Shown: one piece after another, positions 8,985-19,060 of the stretch
Numbering within the stretch: position 1 is the stretch's first letter
Layout: each line of letters opens with the position of its first letter
Program-made: the position numbers and the translations under genes
The notes under the pieces: generated by a model
What the model saw: only the letters and a program-made list of their open reading frames with translations
Databases searched by the model: none
What the model was told of the DNA's origin: nothing
Source of the DNA: Natronorubrum halophilum
Lineage (GTDB): Archaea; Halobacteriota; Halobacteria; Halobacteriales; Natrialbaceae
DNA: 64,000 nucleotides
Assembly (NCBI RefSeq): GCF_003670115.1
Contig: NZ_QQTY01000002.1
Span: forward strand, 868,001-932,000
Direction: 5' to 3'

Positions 8985-9542
8985 GACAGCGCGTTCGGAC
9001 TCCATCGTTCGGCCAATCGATACGACGCAGTACCGTGAAACCGGGACCGCTGTAACCGTACACCGCGATCACGGATCCGCCAGTTTGCCGACCGTGATCG
9101 GGTCACGCTCCGGCGAACGGGAGAACGGACGATACTGGAAAACGGCTCTCGTCGAAACGGATCTACACCGGCAGTATGGCTCCTTCTGTGTCCGTTCGTA
9201 GCGATCGCTCGAGCCGTGATGACGGTTCGGTATCGAGCACTCAGGAATCGAATTCTTCGACACAGTTGCTGCTAGTAAATTGGCGAACGCCGTCGTGGTT
9301 GGGCCGTGACGGCGCGCGCCATCGCACCTTTGAAGTCGGAGAGTGAAATAGCTTGTGTGATTATCTGAGTGAATTCAGTGCCCGAGCGACGATAAGCTGA
9401 TTCTTCTCGAAATTATGACGAGTAGCATCGGAAGATGCCTCGACAACGGATAGGCACGTCGCTCCATGATACCAACAGGCGAATGCTTTTCCGCCTTCAC
9501 GACCTATCAGCGGTGTTCGGTTATCCGAACTCGTGGTTGGGC
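8985..9542. other. 558 bp intergenic region
   Basis: No gene with convincing codon bias on either strand. The second half (9320-9540) is relatively AT-rich and would hold the promoter of the TrmB-family gene. A longer in-frame extension of that gene to 9435 is open but lacks family similarity. Confidence 0.4.
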
Positions 9543-10358
9543 ATGTCAAGTGAAAACACAGCGGAAGCGGTTAGTCTGCTACAGGAACTCGGCCTCCAGG
9601 AGTACGAGGCGCGCTGCTTTTTGGCGTTGACTCGGCTCCCGTCGGGGACGGCCAAGGAAATACATGAAATCTCTGACGTTCCGCGGACGCGCGTGTACGA
9701 CGCCATTCGCGTCCTCGAGTCGCAGGGTCTGGTCGAGGTCCAACACTCGAGTCCCCAACAGTATCGGGCCGTCGAAATCGACGAGGCGACGCGGACGCTT
9801 CGCAAAAAGTACGACAATCGGATCGACACGCTCCACGCACAACTCGAGAGCGTCGAGCGGCGCGAACCCAACTCGGAGAGCGACCGGGTTCAGGAAGTCT
9901 GGTCGCTCTCGGGCCACGAGGCGATCGAGTCGCGAATGATCGACCTCATCGACGAAGCGGAGTCGGAAGTGGCGCTGCTCGTCGTCGACGAGGATATCCT
10001 GTCGGAGACGCTATTCGACGAGTTACACAGTGCAGTCGATCGGGAGCTCTCGATTCTCCTCGGCGGAAAGACTGACACAATTATCAACCAATTGGGCGTC
10101 GAACTGCCGACCGTCCGCGTCTTCGAAACCGGCCTCGACTGGCTCAGTTCGCACTCATCCGATCAGAACGTCGCCGTCAGCCGGATACTGCTCGTCGATC
10201 GGGAGACGCTCCTGATCGGAACGTACTATCCGAGCGACGACGACACCAAGGCGGACGAACAGGCGATCTTCGCCCGCGGTCTCGAGAACGGGATCGTGGT
10301 CCTCCTCCGCCGCCTGGTGTCGTCGGGACTGGCCGCCACCCACGATCCGGCGAAGTGA
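9543..10358 (+). CDS. TrmB family transcriptional regulator
   Basis: 271 residues. N-terminal winged helix (residues 1-75) carries the family pattern LLQELGLQEYEARCFLALTRLPSGTAKEIHEISDVPRTRVYDAIRVLESQGLVEVQ, then a short coiled linker, then a TrmB C-terminal sensor domain with a phospholipase D-like fold (EVWSLSGHEAIESRMIDLIDEAESEVALLV). TrmB regulators bind sugars and control sugar transport or glycolysis; in Halobacterium TrmB is a global metabolic regulator. Start at 9543 chosen because the conserved region begins eight residues in. No sugar transporter is adjacent. Confidence 0.92.
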   Translation: MSSENTAEAVSLLQELGLQEYEARCFLALTRLPSGTAKEIHEISDVPRTRVYDAIRVLESQGLVEVQHSSPQQYRAVEIDEATRTLRKKYDNRIDTLHAQLESVERREPNSESDRVQEVWSLSGHEAIESRMIDLIDEAESEVALLVVDEDILSETLFDELHSAVDRELSILLGGKTDTIINQLGVELPTVRVFETGLDWLSSHSSDQNVAVSRILLVDRETLLIGTYYPSDDDTKADEQAIFARGLENGIVVLLRRLVSSGLAATHDPAK

Positions 10359-10397
10359 CCGTTGTGAGCTGACACTCCTCGCGTCCAGGCAGATCTG

Positions 10398-11144
10398 TTA
10401 ACTCATGAATAGCCGCCTGTCGGCCCGCTCGTGGCGCATTCCCATGATCTCCGCGAGCGGCGCAAACGAGACCATCGCCGTCACGTCGTCGCCGACGCGG
10501 CGCTCGCAGACGGCCGCGATCACCGGCCGAAGCGACTCGAGCACCGACTGGATCTCGGTGTGGCCGAACCGGCCGAGCCGCTGGGCCGCCCCGAGCAGCC
10601 CCGTAACGAACGCGTAGGCGTGTGCGAGACAGGCCTCGAGTCTCGAGAGCCCCCGTGTTTCGGCGACGACACCGAAGACGACCGGGTAGTGGCCCGGCGT
10701 TTCGTCGGTCGCGATAGTCTCGGCGAACGCAGACTCGAGATCGTCGCTATCGCCACCGTTGTCGCGACTCCCCGTCGCGCAAGCGCCGGCCGATCGATCG
10801 TCCGTTTCCGCCAGCAGCTCGCACAGCTTCGCCCCCGCTTTCGTCGAACTCTCGCGAAACTCCCGCGGCATCGTTACCGCGTGGAATCGCTCGTCGACGG
10901 CCAGCAGAGCCTCGAGGTCGCCCGCACCGCTCGCGGCGTGGGCGTTCGCTACCGCGATGGTCTCGCAGGGGCCGACCACGCGCCGGAGGTAGCCCTCGAG
11001 CAGCGCCTGCAGATCGTCGCCGTCCTCGATCCGATCCTCGTTGATGTACTGCTCGACGCCGTAGGAAGCCGTGTAGCCGCCGACGGGGAGAAACGAGTCC
11101 GAGAGGCGGAGCGCGGTCAGAAACGAGTCGGGATCAGTGGTCAT
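10398..11144 (-). CDS. ureF: urease accessory protein UreF
   Basis: 248 residues. Shows the UreF start LRLSDSFLPVGGYTASYGVEQYINE and the helical core including EFRESSTKAGAKLCELL and HYPVVFGVVAE. UreF bridges UreD on the apoenzyme and the GTPase UreG and gates nickel delivery. It carries a non-conserved acidic, Asp/Gly/Ser-rich insertion in the middle (about residues 120-140). It is the last gene of the urease operon; its start overlaps the end of ureE by 11 bp, consistent with translational coupling. Confidence 0.95.
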   Translation of the reverse strand: MTTDPDSFLTALRLSDSFLPVGGYTASYGVEQYINEDRIEDGDDLQALLEGYLRRVVGPCETIAVANAHAASGAGDLEALLAVDERFHAVTMPREFRESSTKAGAKLCELLAETDDRSAGACATGSRDNGGDSDDLESAFAETIATDETPGHYPVVFGVVAETRGLSRLEACLAHAYAFVTGLLGAAQRLGRFGHTEIQSVLESLRPVIAAVCERRVGDDVTAMVSFAPLAEIMGMRHERADRRLFMS

Positions 11145-11775
11145 GATCGTGCTCGTTCGTCCGCGCTCCGTGCGGGTGATCGCGGTGGGTATCGTGTTTC
11201 CCGTGTTCGTGGCTGTGCTCCCTGTGCGAGTGCTCGTGAGCGTGGGCTCCGCGCTCGAAGTCGTGTGCGCGATCCGTCTCGGCGTGCTCGAGGTCCGTCA
11301 CGAACAGCTCCGCTTCGACGGTCGTCTCGTGGACGGCGGAACCGGGGACGATGTCGGCGACGACGCGCTCGACGATGTGGCGATCGGCCTCGAGCGGGAC
11401 GTAGACGACGCCGTCTTCGACCGCGAGGTCCCAGTGTTGGTTCCCGATTCGGTGGCCGAGTTCGATCGCCGCCTCGAGTCGCTCGGCGGTGGCTTCGGGA
11501 AGCGTCACCGCGAGCGCCTCCCGCGGCTCGAACACGATCACGATCATTCGATCGTCCTCGGCGAGCAGGACGTCGCCGGCCGAGACGGCGGCCCGGTCGA
11601 TGACGACGCCCACGTCCGTTCCCGCATCCGTCGTCGCCCGGAACCGCGAGCGCCGTCGGTTGTCGGCGTCGACGACGACTCGCTCGAGCGTGCCGGCGTC
11701 CGCGTGCTCGTCCCGTCGCGCCGCGAGGGCGTCGTCGTCGTGGACGTTTCCGACGACGCCGTCGATTCGCTCCAT
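11134..11775 (-). CDS. ureE: urease nickel metallochaperone UreE
   Basis: 213 residues when started at the ATG at 11775 (ERIDGVVGNVHDDDALAAR), which overlaps the ureD stop as ATGA. UreE N-terminal domain followed by the metal-binding C-terminal domain with GNQHWDLAVEDGVVYVPLEAD. The C-terminus is a histidine-rich tail with about 15 His in 43 residues, the classic nickel-storage tail. UreE brings Ni2+ to the UreG-UreF-UreD complex. An earlier in-frame start would add 20 residues of low similarity inside ureD. Confidence 0.95.
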   Translation of the reverse strand: MERIDGVVGNVHDDDALAARRDEHADAGTLERVVVDADNRRRSRFRATTDAGTDVGVVIDRAAVSAGDVLLAEDDRMIVIVFEPREALAVTLPEATAERLEAAIELGHRIGNQHWDLAVEDGVVYVPLEADRHIVERVVADIVPGSAVHETTVEAELFVTDLEHAETDRAHDFERGAHAHEHSHREHSHEHGKHDTHRDHPHGARTNEHDHDH

Positions 11776-12749
11776 CAGTACCGCCGGTCGGCTGGTGCGC
11801 CGACCCCCAATGTCCGTCGTCTGGTTTCGTCCCACGCGGCGCGGAGCGTCTCGGTCACGTCTGCCTCGCGGTGACCGAGAATCCGGACGATCGCTCCGCT
11901 GTCGCGAGGAAGCGTCGAGACGCCGGCCCGAACGCCCTCGCGGTCCGTGATTCGCCCGTAAATCGCGTCGGTCAGATCCTCGAGGTCGGCGTTCGTTCCC
12001 GTCGCTCCGTCGACCGACCCCTCGTCTCCGGTCGGCGTAAAGACGTACAGCGAGCCGACGACGCCGTACTCGCCGACACTCGCCGGATCGCGCGGGTCGC
12101 GTTCGTTCGGTCGCAGATCGACGGCGTCCGCACAGACCAATCGACCCTCGTGTTCGGCCTCGACGCGCGCGTGGTAGTGGTCGAAGCCGAAGGCCTCGTG
12201 GTCGCTCAACCCGTCCGGGACGAGGACGTCAGCCACGACGACGGTCGCGTCGTCTTCGAGTTCGACCGAGACGGTCTGCAGACAGCGCGCGTCCTCGTTG
12301 ATAATCGTCGGCCCCGGCAGGTACTCGAGGTAGCTCCCCGCTTCGGCCCGGAGCGAGGCGTCGAGGTGGGCGTAGTTCGCGCGCATGCTGTGGACCTTCG
12401 TCGCGCTCTGGGTCGTCACGCGGGCGCGAGCGCCCGCTCGAGCGTCGATCACCATGCCGTGTCGGTCCCCCTGTGCGACGCCGCCGGTCGGCTCCTGGGC
12501 GATTAACGTCGTGAGGCCGGGTGCCGGATCCGTCTCGAGCGTTCCCGTCAGGTGGTAGGGCACGTTGACGTAGTCCCGGACGAGTCGAGTCGGATTGTCT
12601 CCGTCGCGGGCGAACGTCGCCTCGAGCAGCCCGTTCTTTCCCGGTCCGCCGGCAGGGGCCTGCGCGAGGGACTCCTCGGCGTAGGCATCGAAGGCGGCCG
12701 GAAGGCGCGTCGCGTCGATCCCGCCGTCGCCCGGGTCGGCCAGACTCAC
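11775..12749 (-). CDS. ureD: urease accessory protein UreD (UreH)
   Basis: 324 residues. UreD scaffold features: [87 protein letters not shown]. UreD forms a beta-helical scaffold on the urease apoenzyme through which nickel passes. The 4 bp overlap with ureG upstream and the ATGA overlap with ureE downstream indicate one polycistronic unit. Contains an acidic Asp/Gly-rich insertion around residue 245 not needed for function. Confidence 0.95.
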   Translation of the reverse strand: MSLADPGDGGIDATRLPAAFDAYAEESLAQAPAGGPGKNGLLEATFARDGDNPTRLVRDYVNVPYHLTGTLETDPAPGLTTLIAQEPTGGVAQGDRHGMVIDARAGARARVTTQSATKVHSMRANYAHLDASLRAEAGSYLEYLPGPTIINEDARCLQTVSVELEDDATVVVADVLVPDGLSDHEAFGFDHYHARVEAEHEGRLVCADAVDLRPNERDPRDPASVGEYGVVGSLYVFTPTGDEGSVDGATGTNADLEDLTDAIYGRITDREGVRAGVSTLPRDSGAIVRILGHREADVTETLRAAWDETRRRTLGVGAPADRRY

Positions 12750-13366
12750 GCGAACAGCACCTCTCGCTCGACGTGCTCGAGGACGTCGTCGACGCCGGAA
12801 CCGTCCTTACAGTTGGTGAAGACGAACGGTTCGTCGTCTCGCACCGCGGCGGCGTCGGCCTCGATCACGTCCAGATCGGCGTCGACGTGGGGCGCAAGGT
12901 CCGTCTTGTTGACGATCAGCAGGTCGGCCTGGGTGACGCCGGGGCCGCGCTTTCGCGGAATGTCCTCGCCCTCCGCGACGCTGATGATGAAGAGGAAGTA
13001 GTCGGCCAGTTCCGGGTTGAACGTGGCCGCGAGGTTGTCGCCGCCGCTTTCGATGAGGACGACGTCCAGTTCGGGGTGGCGCTCGGTGAACTCGTCGATG
13101 GCCGCGAGGTTCATCGACGGATCTTCGCGGATCCCCGTGTGCGGACAGGCACCCGTCTCGACGCCTCGGACCAGATCCTCGGGCAGGAGGTCGGCGAAGG
13201 ACTCCCGGAAGACGTCGGCGTCCTCCTGCGTCATGATGTCGTTCGCGATGACGCCGACGTCGTAGCCCCGCTCGACGAGTTCGGGGACGAGTCGCTTGAC
13301 CAGCGCCGTCTTACCGGAGCCGACCGGGCCGCCGAGTCCGACCTTCGCGACGTCTCGGTACCCCAT
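12746..13366 (-). CDS. ureG: urease accessory GTPase UreG
   Basis: 206 residues. SIMIBI-class GTPase: P-loop [14 protein letters not shown], the nickel-binding [17 protein letters not shown] motif with Cys-Pro-His, switch segment [17 protein letters not shown] and specificity motif [12 protein letters not shown] hydrolysis by UreG drives insertion of nickel into urease. The gene begins immediately after ureA (1 bp gap) and overlaps ureD. Typical family length, intact. Confidence 0.97.
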   Translation of the reverse strand: MGYRDVAKVGLGGPVGSGKTALVKRLVPELVERGYDVGVIANDIMTQEDADVFRESFADLLPEDLVRGVETGACPHTGIREDPSMNLAAIDEFTERHPELDVVLIESGGDNLAATFNPELADYFLFIISVAEGEDIPRKRGPGVTQADLLIVNKTDLAPHVDADLDVIEADAAAVRDDEPFVFTNCKDGSGVDDVLEHVEREVLFA

Positions 13367-13834
13367 CTACTCGCCCTCCATCGGCTCGAGACCGCCATCT
13401 GTCGCGCGGGCCTCGGTCTCATCGTCGTCCGCTCCGTCGACTCCGTCTCTCCCGGCTCCCCTCCCGTCGATACCGCGCGCGAGGTCCTCCCCGGGACCCG
13501 GATCGACCGTCTCGAGTTGCTCGCGGCTGTCGGCACGGATCGGGTCGTGGATCGTCACGAGCTTGGTCCCGTCAGGGAAGACGGGCTCGACCTGGATCAT
13601 GTCGATCATCGAGGGAACGCCGTCCATCACGTCTTCGCGGGTAAGCAACTGGGTCGCCTCGGTCCTGATCCGGGCGACGGACTTTCCCTCGCGGGCGGCC
13701 TCGCAGGCCCAGTCGGAGATGTAGGCGACCGTCTCGGGGTGGTTGAGCTTCACGCCGCGGTCTCGCCGGCGGCGAGCGAGTTCGGCGGCCATGAACACCG
13801 TCAGTCGCTCCATCTCTTTGGGCGAGAGGTTCAT
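13367..13834 (-). CDS. ureA: urease gamma subunit UreA with acidic extension
   Basis: 155 residues. The first 100 are the canonical gamma subunit ([57 protein letters not shown]). The rest is a 55-residue Asp/Gly-rich tail not found in bacterial UreA, probably disordered. Start ATG is preceded at 13839-13846 by a strong Shine-Dalgarno GGAGGTGA, which fits translation in the middle of a polycistronic mRNA after a 126 bp gap from ureC. Confidence 0.95.
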   Translation of the reverse strand: MNLSPKEMERLTVFMAAELARRRRDRGVKLNHPETVAYISDWACEAAREGKSVARIRTEATQLLTREDVMDGVPSMIDMIQVEPVFPDGTKLVTIHDPIRADSREQLETVDPGPGEDLARGIDGRGAGRDGVDGADDDETEARATDGGLEPMEGE

Positions 13835-13838
13835 CGGC

Positions 13839-13846
13839 TCACCTCC
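13839..13846 (-). promoter_or_regulatory. strong Shine-Dalgarno site of ureA
   Basis: On the minus strand GGAGGTGA lies four bases before the ureA ATG. It settles the start and is notable because the other genes of this operon overlap their neighbours instead. Confidence 0.7.
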
Positions 13847-13960
13847 GACCGAACCGGTGACCGGGCTGGATCGCTCGAGGCCGCCGTCCGAATCGGCCGG
13901 CTCGAGCGTGCTGTTCGCGGCGTCGATACCGTCGTGGCTGTCGTGTTGTGTGACATCTAT

Positions 13961-15667
13961 TCAGAGCAGATACCGCTGTGCGAGCGGCACGTCGGCGGCC
14001 GGCTCGCAGGTGACGTGTTCGCCGTTCACTTCGACCTCGAACGTCTGGGCGTCGATCTTGACGTCGTCCGGACAGTGATCGTTGTGCAGCATGTCCGACT
14101 TCCGGACGGATCGCGTGCCTGTTACGGGGCGGACGGGCGTCTTCAGGTCGTAGGCGTCGCCGACGTCGTTCTCGGAGGCGGCCTCGCTGACGAAGGTGAC
14201 CGAGAGCCCGTGTTTCGCCCGACCCTGTGCGCCGGCGCGTTCGCGGCCGATGACGGGTTCGCAGGTCATCAGCGAGCCGTTTGCCTCGCCCATCTGTGAC
14301 CAGACCGGGAACCCGCCCTTGATGACCGCCTTCGGCTTGATGCCGAAGAAGGCCGGATCCCACAGCGCGATGTCCGCGAGTTTGCCCGGCTCGAGCGAGC
14401 CGACGTACTCGTCGATGCCAGCGGTGATCGCCGGGTTGATCGTGTACTTGGCGACGTAGCGCTCGATACGGGCGTTGTCCGCGTCGGTCCCCTCGTCCGC
14501 CTCGAGCGGGCCGCGCTGATTTTTCATCTTGTGAGCGGTCTGCCACGTTCGACAGACCAGCTCGGCCATCCGTCCCATCGCCTGCGAGTCGGTGGTCATC
14601 ATCGAGATGGCTCCGGTGTCGTGGAGCACGTCCTCCGCGCCGAGCGTCTCCGCACGGATGCGCGACTCGGCGAACGCGACGTCCTCGGGGACGTCGGGAT
14701 TGAGATGGTGACAGACCATCACCATGTCCAGGTGCTCGTCGAACGTGTTCTCGGTGTAGGGCATCGACGGGTTCGTCGACGACGGCAGCATGTGTTCGTG
14801 GCCGATCAACTCGAGGACGTCCGGGGCGTGACCGCCGCCCGCGCCCTCGATGTGGAAGGTGTGGATCGCGCGGCCGTCGATGGCGTCGAAGGTGTCCTCG
14901 ACGAATCCCGACTCGTTCAAGGTGTCCGTGTGGATACAGACCTGCACGTCCTCCTCGTCCGCCACCTCGAGGCAGGTATCGATCGCCGCCGGCGTCGAGC
15001 CCCAGTCCTCGTGGAGTTTGAGCCCACAGGCACCGGCTTCGACCTGTTCGTGAAGGGCCGCGGGTTTGCTGCTGTTACCCTTGCCGTAGAAGCCGACGTT
15101 GACCGGCCACTCCTCGGCGGCCTGCAGGAACCGCTGAATGTTCCGCGGGCCGGGTGTACAGGTCGTCGCGCCGCCGCCGAAGCCGCCGCCGAGCATCGTC
15201 GTCACGCCCGAGGCGAGCGCGTGCTCGACCAGTTGCGGACTATTGAAATGGACGTGAATGTCTAACGCGCCAGGGGTCGCGATCAGCCCGTCAGCCGGAA
15301 CGGTGTCGGTGCTCGGGCCGATCACCATATCGACGCCGTCCATCGTATCGGGGTTGCCGGCCTTGCCGACGCCGACGATCTGTCCGTCGCGAACGCCGAT
15401 ATCACCCTTGCAGATCCCGAGAACGGGATCGACGATCACGACGTTCGTAAAGACCCAATCGAGCGTGCCTTCGGCCTGCGTCGTGCCGGATTGCATCCCC
15501 ATCCCGTCGCGCATCGTCTTTCCGCCGCCGAAGACGGCTTCTTCGCCGGGTACGCCGTAATCCGTCTCGATCTTCGCGAACAGATCCGTATCACCCAGCC
15601 GAAGTCGGTCGCCCTCGGTCGCCCCGAACAGGTCGGTGTACTCCCGACGCGGGAGTTCTCGGCTCAT
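13961..15667 (-). CDS. ureC: urease alpha (catalytic) subunit UreC
   Basis: 568 residues, full length. Amidohydrolase fold with nickel ligands in [10 protein letters not shown], carbamylated Lys in [12 protein letters not shown], His ligands in [12 protein letters not shown] and [15 protein letters not shown], the mobile flap [22 protein letters not shown] and the catalytic Asp in [10 protein letters not shown]. Hydrolyses urea to ammonia and carbamate. It follows ureB directly (stop and start adjacent) and shares the operon with the gamma subunit and accessory genes. Confidence 0.98.
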   Translation of the reverse strand: MSRELPRREYTDLFGATEGDRLRLGDTDLFAKIETDYGVPGEEAVFGGGKTMRDGMGMQSGTTQAEGTLDWVFTNVVIVDPVLGICKGDIGVRDGQIVGVGKAGNPDTMDGVDMVIGPSTDTVPADGLIATPGALDIHVHFNSPQLVEHALASGVTTMLGGGFGGGATTCTPGPRNIQRFLQAAEEWPVNVGFYGKGNSSKPAALHEQVEAGACGLKLHEDWGSTPAAIDTCLEVADEEDVQVCIHTDTLNESGFVEDTFDAIDGRAIHTFHIEGAGGGHAPDVLELIGHEHMLPSSTNPSMPYTENTFDEHLDMVMVCHHLNPDVPEDVAFAESRIRAETLGAEDVLHDTGAISMMTTDSQAMGRMAELVCRTWQTAHKMKNQRGPLEADEGTDADNARIERYVAKYTINPAITAGIDEYVGSLEPGKLADIALWDPAFFGIKPKAVIKGGFPVWSQMGEANGSLMTCEPVIGRERAGAQGRAKHGLSVTFVSEAASENDVGDAYDLKTPVRPVTGTRSVRKSDMLHNDHCPDDVKIDAQTFEVEVNGEHVTCEPAADVPLAQRYLL

Positions 15668-16078
15668 CTAGTCGTCCTCCGCGTCCGCGAGGTCGTTTCC
15701 GGGATCCGTCACGTAGCCCTTCGCCCGAGCGCGCTCCATCGCTCGAGTTGCGACGTCCTCGTCGTCGAGTTCCCCGCCGACGAGGCCGCCCATTCCGTGG
15801 AGGATACGATCGCCGCCGATGTCGACCAGGTCGACCTCGCGTTCACAGCCCGGTTCGAACCTGATCGCCGTCCCCGCCGGAATGTCTAGCCGGGTTCCGT
15901 AGGCGGCCTCGCGGTCGAACGCGAGACCGGGGTTGACCTCGAAGAAGTGAAAGTGCGAGCCGACCTGGACCGGTCGATCCCCGGTATTTTCGACAACCAC
16001 CGTCGTCGTCGGTCGTCCCTCGTTGATTCGGACCGGCTCTTCGGTCGGTCGCAGTTCGCCCGGAATGAACTCGCTCAT
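15668..16078 (-). CDS. ureB: urease beta subunit UreB
   Basis: 136 residues, first gene of the urease operon. Beta-subunit signature [46 protein letters not shown] and [24 protein letters not shown] are present. The last 35 residues are an acidic extension. Upstream, around 16112-16120 on the minus strand, CTATTAT could be the operon TATA box. Haloarchaea place ureB before ureC and ureA, the reverse of most bacteria, and this operon follows that order. Confidence 0.96.
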   Translation of the reverse strand: MSEFIPGELRPTEEPVRINEGRPTTTVVVENTGDRPVQVGSHFHFFEVNPGLAFDREAAYGTRLDIPAGTAIRFEPGCEREVDLVDIGGDRILHGMGGLVGGELDDEDVATRAMERARAKGYVTDPGNDLADAEDD

Positions 16079-16434
16079 TCATCGATCACTCCGGATACTC
16101 CCGCACAGGTCCTGATAATAGGATCTTGCATTACAGTCGTGGTTATAGCGACAAACGACGTAAGTACTCTCGTGATTGCCAATACTTGCCCACAGATATT
16201 CGATACTAGTGATGTATTTCGATATGGAACACGCGCGTTGGTGCCCGTGGTCACCGTACTCGAGGAGGACGGTGGTGTGCTCTCGATCGCTAAGGGCACC
16301 CGACCGCGCCGTTCGTCGCGCTGATCGTCCCGCGGTGGGTTCCCCGAACGGGTCCGAGTACCGCGGTGCTGAAAGCGGAAACGACGGTGGTGACCGCCGG
16401 TGTTTTATACCGTGCCGGTCGTAACGTTCGGTCA
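16079..16434. other. divergent promoter region between urease operon and psmB
   Basis: About 355 bp, AT-rich in the half nearest ureB, without a convincing gene. Serves as the promoter region for both the urease operon (minus) and the proteasome beta gene (plus). Confidence 0.5.
16402..16410 (+). promoter_or_regulatory. TATA box of psmB
   Basis: TTTTATAC is centred about 29 bp before the psmB ATG at 16435, the spacing expected of a leaderless haloarchaeal transcript. Confidence 0.6.
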
Positions 16435-17166
16435 ATGCGATCACCCCAACATAATTCGGACTTCTCCCGCACCGTCGACCAGTTGGCCGACGACCCGAAC
16501 CCGTACGAGCCCGAAGTCGGTTCGATGCCCCAGAACGATCTCTCGCGCGCCGACCTCGAGAACGTCAACAAGACCGGCACGACGACGATCGGCATCTCGA
16601 CCGCCGACGGCGTCGTCATCGCGACGGACATGCGCGCCAGCCTCGGCGGTCGATTCGTCTCGAACAAGAACGTCCAGAAGGTCGAGCAGATCCACCCCAC
16701 CGCCGCCCTCACCCTCGTCGGCAGCGTCGGCGGCGCACAGTCGTTCATCGGCAGCCTCCGCGCTGAGGTCAACCTCTACGAAGCTCGACGCGGCGAGGAC
16801 ATGAGTATCGACGCGCTGGCCACGCTCGCGGGTAACTTCGCCCGCGGCGGCCCGTTCTTCGCCATCCACCCGATTCTGGGCGGCGTCGACGACGAAGGGA
16901 GCCACGTCTACAGCATCGACCCCGCCGGCGGCGTCATGGAAGACGACTACACCGTCACCGGCTCCGGGATGCAACTCGCGTACGGCCACTTAGAGCAGGC
17001 CTACGAACCGGACATGTCCACCGAGGAGGCGAAGACGGTCGCCGCCCGCGGCATCAAGTCCGCCGTCGAGCGCGACACCGGCTCCGGTAACGGCGTCTTC
17101 CTCTGTGAGATCACCGAGGATGGCGTCGACATCCACGGCCACCACGACTTCGACGAAGTTCTCTAA
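16435..17166 (+). CDS. psmB: 20S proteasome beta subunit
   Basis: 243 residues. A 48-residue propeptide ends NVNKTG, and autocleavage would expose Thr49 of TTTIGISTADGVVIATDMRAS as the N-terminal nucleophile. Active-site Lys/Asp context (MRASLGGRFVSNKN) and the conserved LVGSVGGAQSFIGSLR and TVTGSGMQLAYGHLEQAY follow. The propeptide length matches the roughly 49 residues known from Haloferax beta. With the alpha subunit (not in this window) it forms the 20S core that degrades proteins fed by PAN. The ATG at 16435 was chosen over an upstream in-frame start because of the TATA spacing and conserved N-terminus. Confidence 0.97.
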   Translation: MRSPQHNSDFSRTVDQLADDPNPYEPEVGSMPQNDLSRADLENVNKTGTTTIGISTADGVVIATDMRASLGGRFVSNKNVQKVEQIHPTAALTLVGSVGGAQSFIGSLRAEVNLYEARRGEDMSIDALATLAGNFARGGPFFAIHPILGGVDDEGSHVYSIDPAGGVMEDDYTVTGSGMQLAYGHLEQAYEPDMSTEEAKTVAARGIKSAVERDTGSGNGVFLCEITEDGVDIHGHHDFDEVL

Positions 17167-17306
17167 TCGGGCTCGAGCCGGCGCTTTTTGCGTTTCGACG
17201 ATTATCCGACCGTCAGTGGTCGCTCTCGAGATAGCCGCTTTTCACTCGGTAACGCTCGGGAGAACCCGCTACGGCAAGTACAGGTCGAGAATTGAACATC
17301 TTTCGA

Positions 17307-17489
17307 CTACATCGATTCAGCGATCTGCTCAATAGCTCGAACGAGACGCCAGGCGAGATACAGTGAGAAGACCGCAACTGCATAGCTAACCCAAAGAAGT
17401 ATTTCACCGGCGATGAAGACACTCGCCATCAATATCCCGCCGATAAACGATCCAATAAGGATAATTTCAACGATCCGCTGGTCAGCCAT
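17307..17489 (-). CDS. small two-helix membrane protein
   Basis: 60 residues: a short polar start (ADQRIVEI), then two closely spaced hydrophobic helices (about 8-30 and 32-50) and a charged end RLVRAIEQIAESM. Starts at the ATG at 17489. Moderate codon bias and a proper hydrophobicity profile argue for a real gene; function unknown. It converges on psmB. Confidence 0.6.
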   Translation of the reverse strand: MADQRIVEIILIGSFIGGILMASVFIAGEILLWVSYAVAVFSLYLAWRLVRAIEQIAESM

Positions 17490-17599
17490 AACGTACAGTT
17501 CAATTCAACGTTATTTTCACTTACGGTTTTCGGAGAGGTCGCGTTCAGTTCGCGGCTATGGTGAGTGTGTGATATTACGCAAAATCACATCCGGGAAAC

Positions 17600-17616
17600 G
17601 GGATTTCAACAGAGCC
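17600..17616. repeat. solo IS terminal-repeat-like sequence
   Basis: GGGATTTCAACAGAGCC matches the right terminal inverted repeat of the IS5-type element at 30404-30419. No transposase or partner repeat is seen within 1 kb, so it looks like a leftover end of an excised or decayed copy. Confidence 0.5.
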
Positions 17617-17665
17617 GGTTAGTACGATCGTCGATCCGCGCCCGCCGTTCGGAATCGAACCGACG

Positions 17666-18781
17666 CTAATTGATCCGTGCTCGGTGTTCGGCCTCGAGGT
17701 CGACCTCTGCGAGTTGCGTCGCACGACCGGTTTCGCTCGAGCGATAGATGGCGTCGATCACGCGCTGGACGATCAGCGCCTCCTCGATGGTGTTCGTCTC
17801 CGGGGTCGTCTCCGCGGCGATCGTCGCGAGGAACTGCTCGTCCTGTGCCTCGTAGCCCGTCAGCGACGAGTCGCCGGTCAGGGCCACGTTGGCGTAGTGG
17901 TCGCAGCCGGCCGTGCCGGCCTCGAGGATGTCAAGATTGGTGTCTCCGATATCGAACTGTGCACCAGCCTCCGTTCCGCGCACGCGGAAGGCCATGCTCT
18001 CCTCGCGGTTGGTCGCCCACGCGGCCTCGAGCGAGATCGTTTCCCCGTTCGCACACCGGATGAAGGCGCTGACCGAGTCGTCGACCTCGTACGTCTCGCT
18101 CTCGGCGTCCCAGTTCTCGCCGAACCCGTCGGGGTCGGCGTACTCCTCCTCCGTTCCGAACGTGGTTCTCGCGACGCCGGAGACTTCGCTTATCTCGGGG
18201 AAATCGAGCGTGTAAAGGGCGAGATCGAGGGCGTGGACGCCGATATCGAGCAGGGAACCGCCGCCAGCGAGTTCGGGGTCCGTGAACCAGGACCCGGGAC
18301 CGGGAACGCCGCGTCGCCGGACGTAGTTCGCCTCGATGTGGGTGAGGTCGCCGAACCGGCCGCGCGCGTGCTGTTCGTCGAACAGCGCCATCGACGCAGC
18401 GTGGCGGTTATGAAATCCCACCATGCAGATTCCGTCCGCAGCGGCCGCCGTCCGGGCGATCCGCTCTGCGCTCTCGAGGGTGTGTGCGAGCGGTTTCTCG
18501 ACGAGCACGTGACAGCCAGCCTCGAGGGCGTCGACGGCGATCGGTTCGTGAAACCGGTTGGGCGTCGTCACGATGACGGCATCGACGGCGTCGTCGACGA
18601 CGAGTCCCTCGTGGGTTTCGTAGGTCGTCGCCCCGTACTCGGTGGCAAAGCGCCGGCGCTGTTGCTCGACGAGGTCGGCTCCGGCAACGACCTCAGCGCC
18701 GAGTTCCGAGACGCTTCGCGCGTGAAGGTTCCCCATTCCGCCGAGACCGACGATACCGACACCGATTCCGGTGCCGATCAT
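17666..18781 (-). CDS. Gfo/Idh/MocA family sugar dehydrogenase
   Basis: 371 residues. N-terminal Rossmann fold with GIVGLGGMGNLHARSV for NAD(P), the family motif VEKPLAHTLESAERI and the His-containing LLDIGVHALDLALYTLDFPE segment of the C-terminal alpha/beta domain. These enzymes oxidise or reduce sugar hydroxyls. The divergent neighbour is a ThuA-domain protein; ThuA and ThuB (an Idh-family dehydrogenase) are paired in bacterial trehalose/disaccharide 3-keto metabolism, so a related role is plausible but not shown. Confidence 0.93.
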   Translation of the reverse strand: MIGTGIGVGIVGLGGMGNLHARSVSELGAEVVAGADLVEQQRRRFATEYGATTYETHEGLVVDDAVDAVIVTTPNRFHEPIAVDALEAGCHVLVEKPLAHTLESAERIARTAAAADGICMVGFHNRHAASMALFDEQHARGRFGDLTHIEANYVRRRGVPGPGSWFTDPELAGGGSLLDIGVHALDLALYTLDFPEISEVSGVARTTFGTEEEYADPDGFGENWDAESETYEVDDSVSAFIRCANGETISLEAAWATNREESMAFRVRGTEAGAQFDIGDTNLDILEAGTAGCDHYANVALTGDSSLTGYEAQDEQFLATIAAETTPETNTIEEALIVQRVIDAIYRSSETGRATQLAEVDLEAEHRARIN

Positions 18782-19060
18782 CGCGAAACCCCCGATTGTT
18801 GATCAGTCGGGAGGGACGTGTGCTGAGAAACATGGTATTTCGAGAGTGATTGTGTGCGGTCCCAGTCCATAGAGAGTGGCGGGGGGCGACCGAAATAAGA
18901 GTTGTGACCGATTAATCTCCATACTCATACTGTCTTTCAGGCTGAACGACAGTATTTCACGGAGTGTGTGTCGCATCTGCTGTCGTAATACTATCTTTAC
19001 GGGTGACAGTTCGGATCGTGTACCGGCCGACCTAAGAGCGTTCGCGCTGATAGCGAGGCG

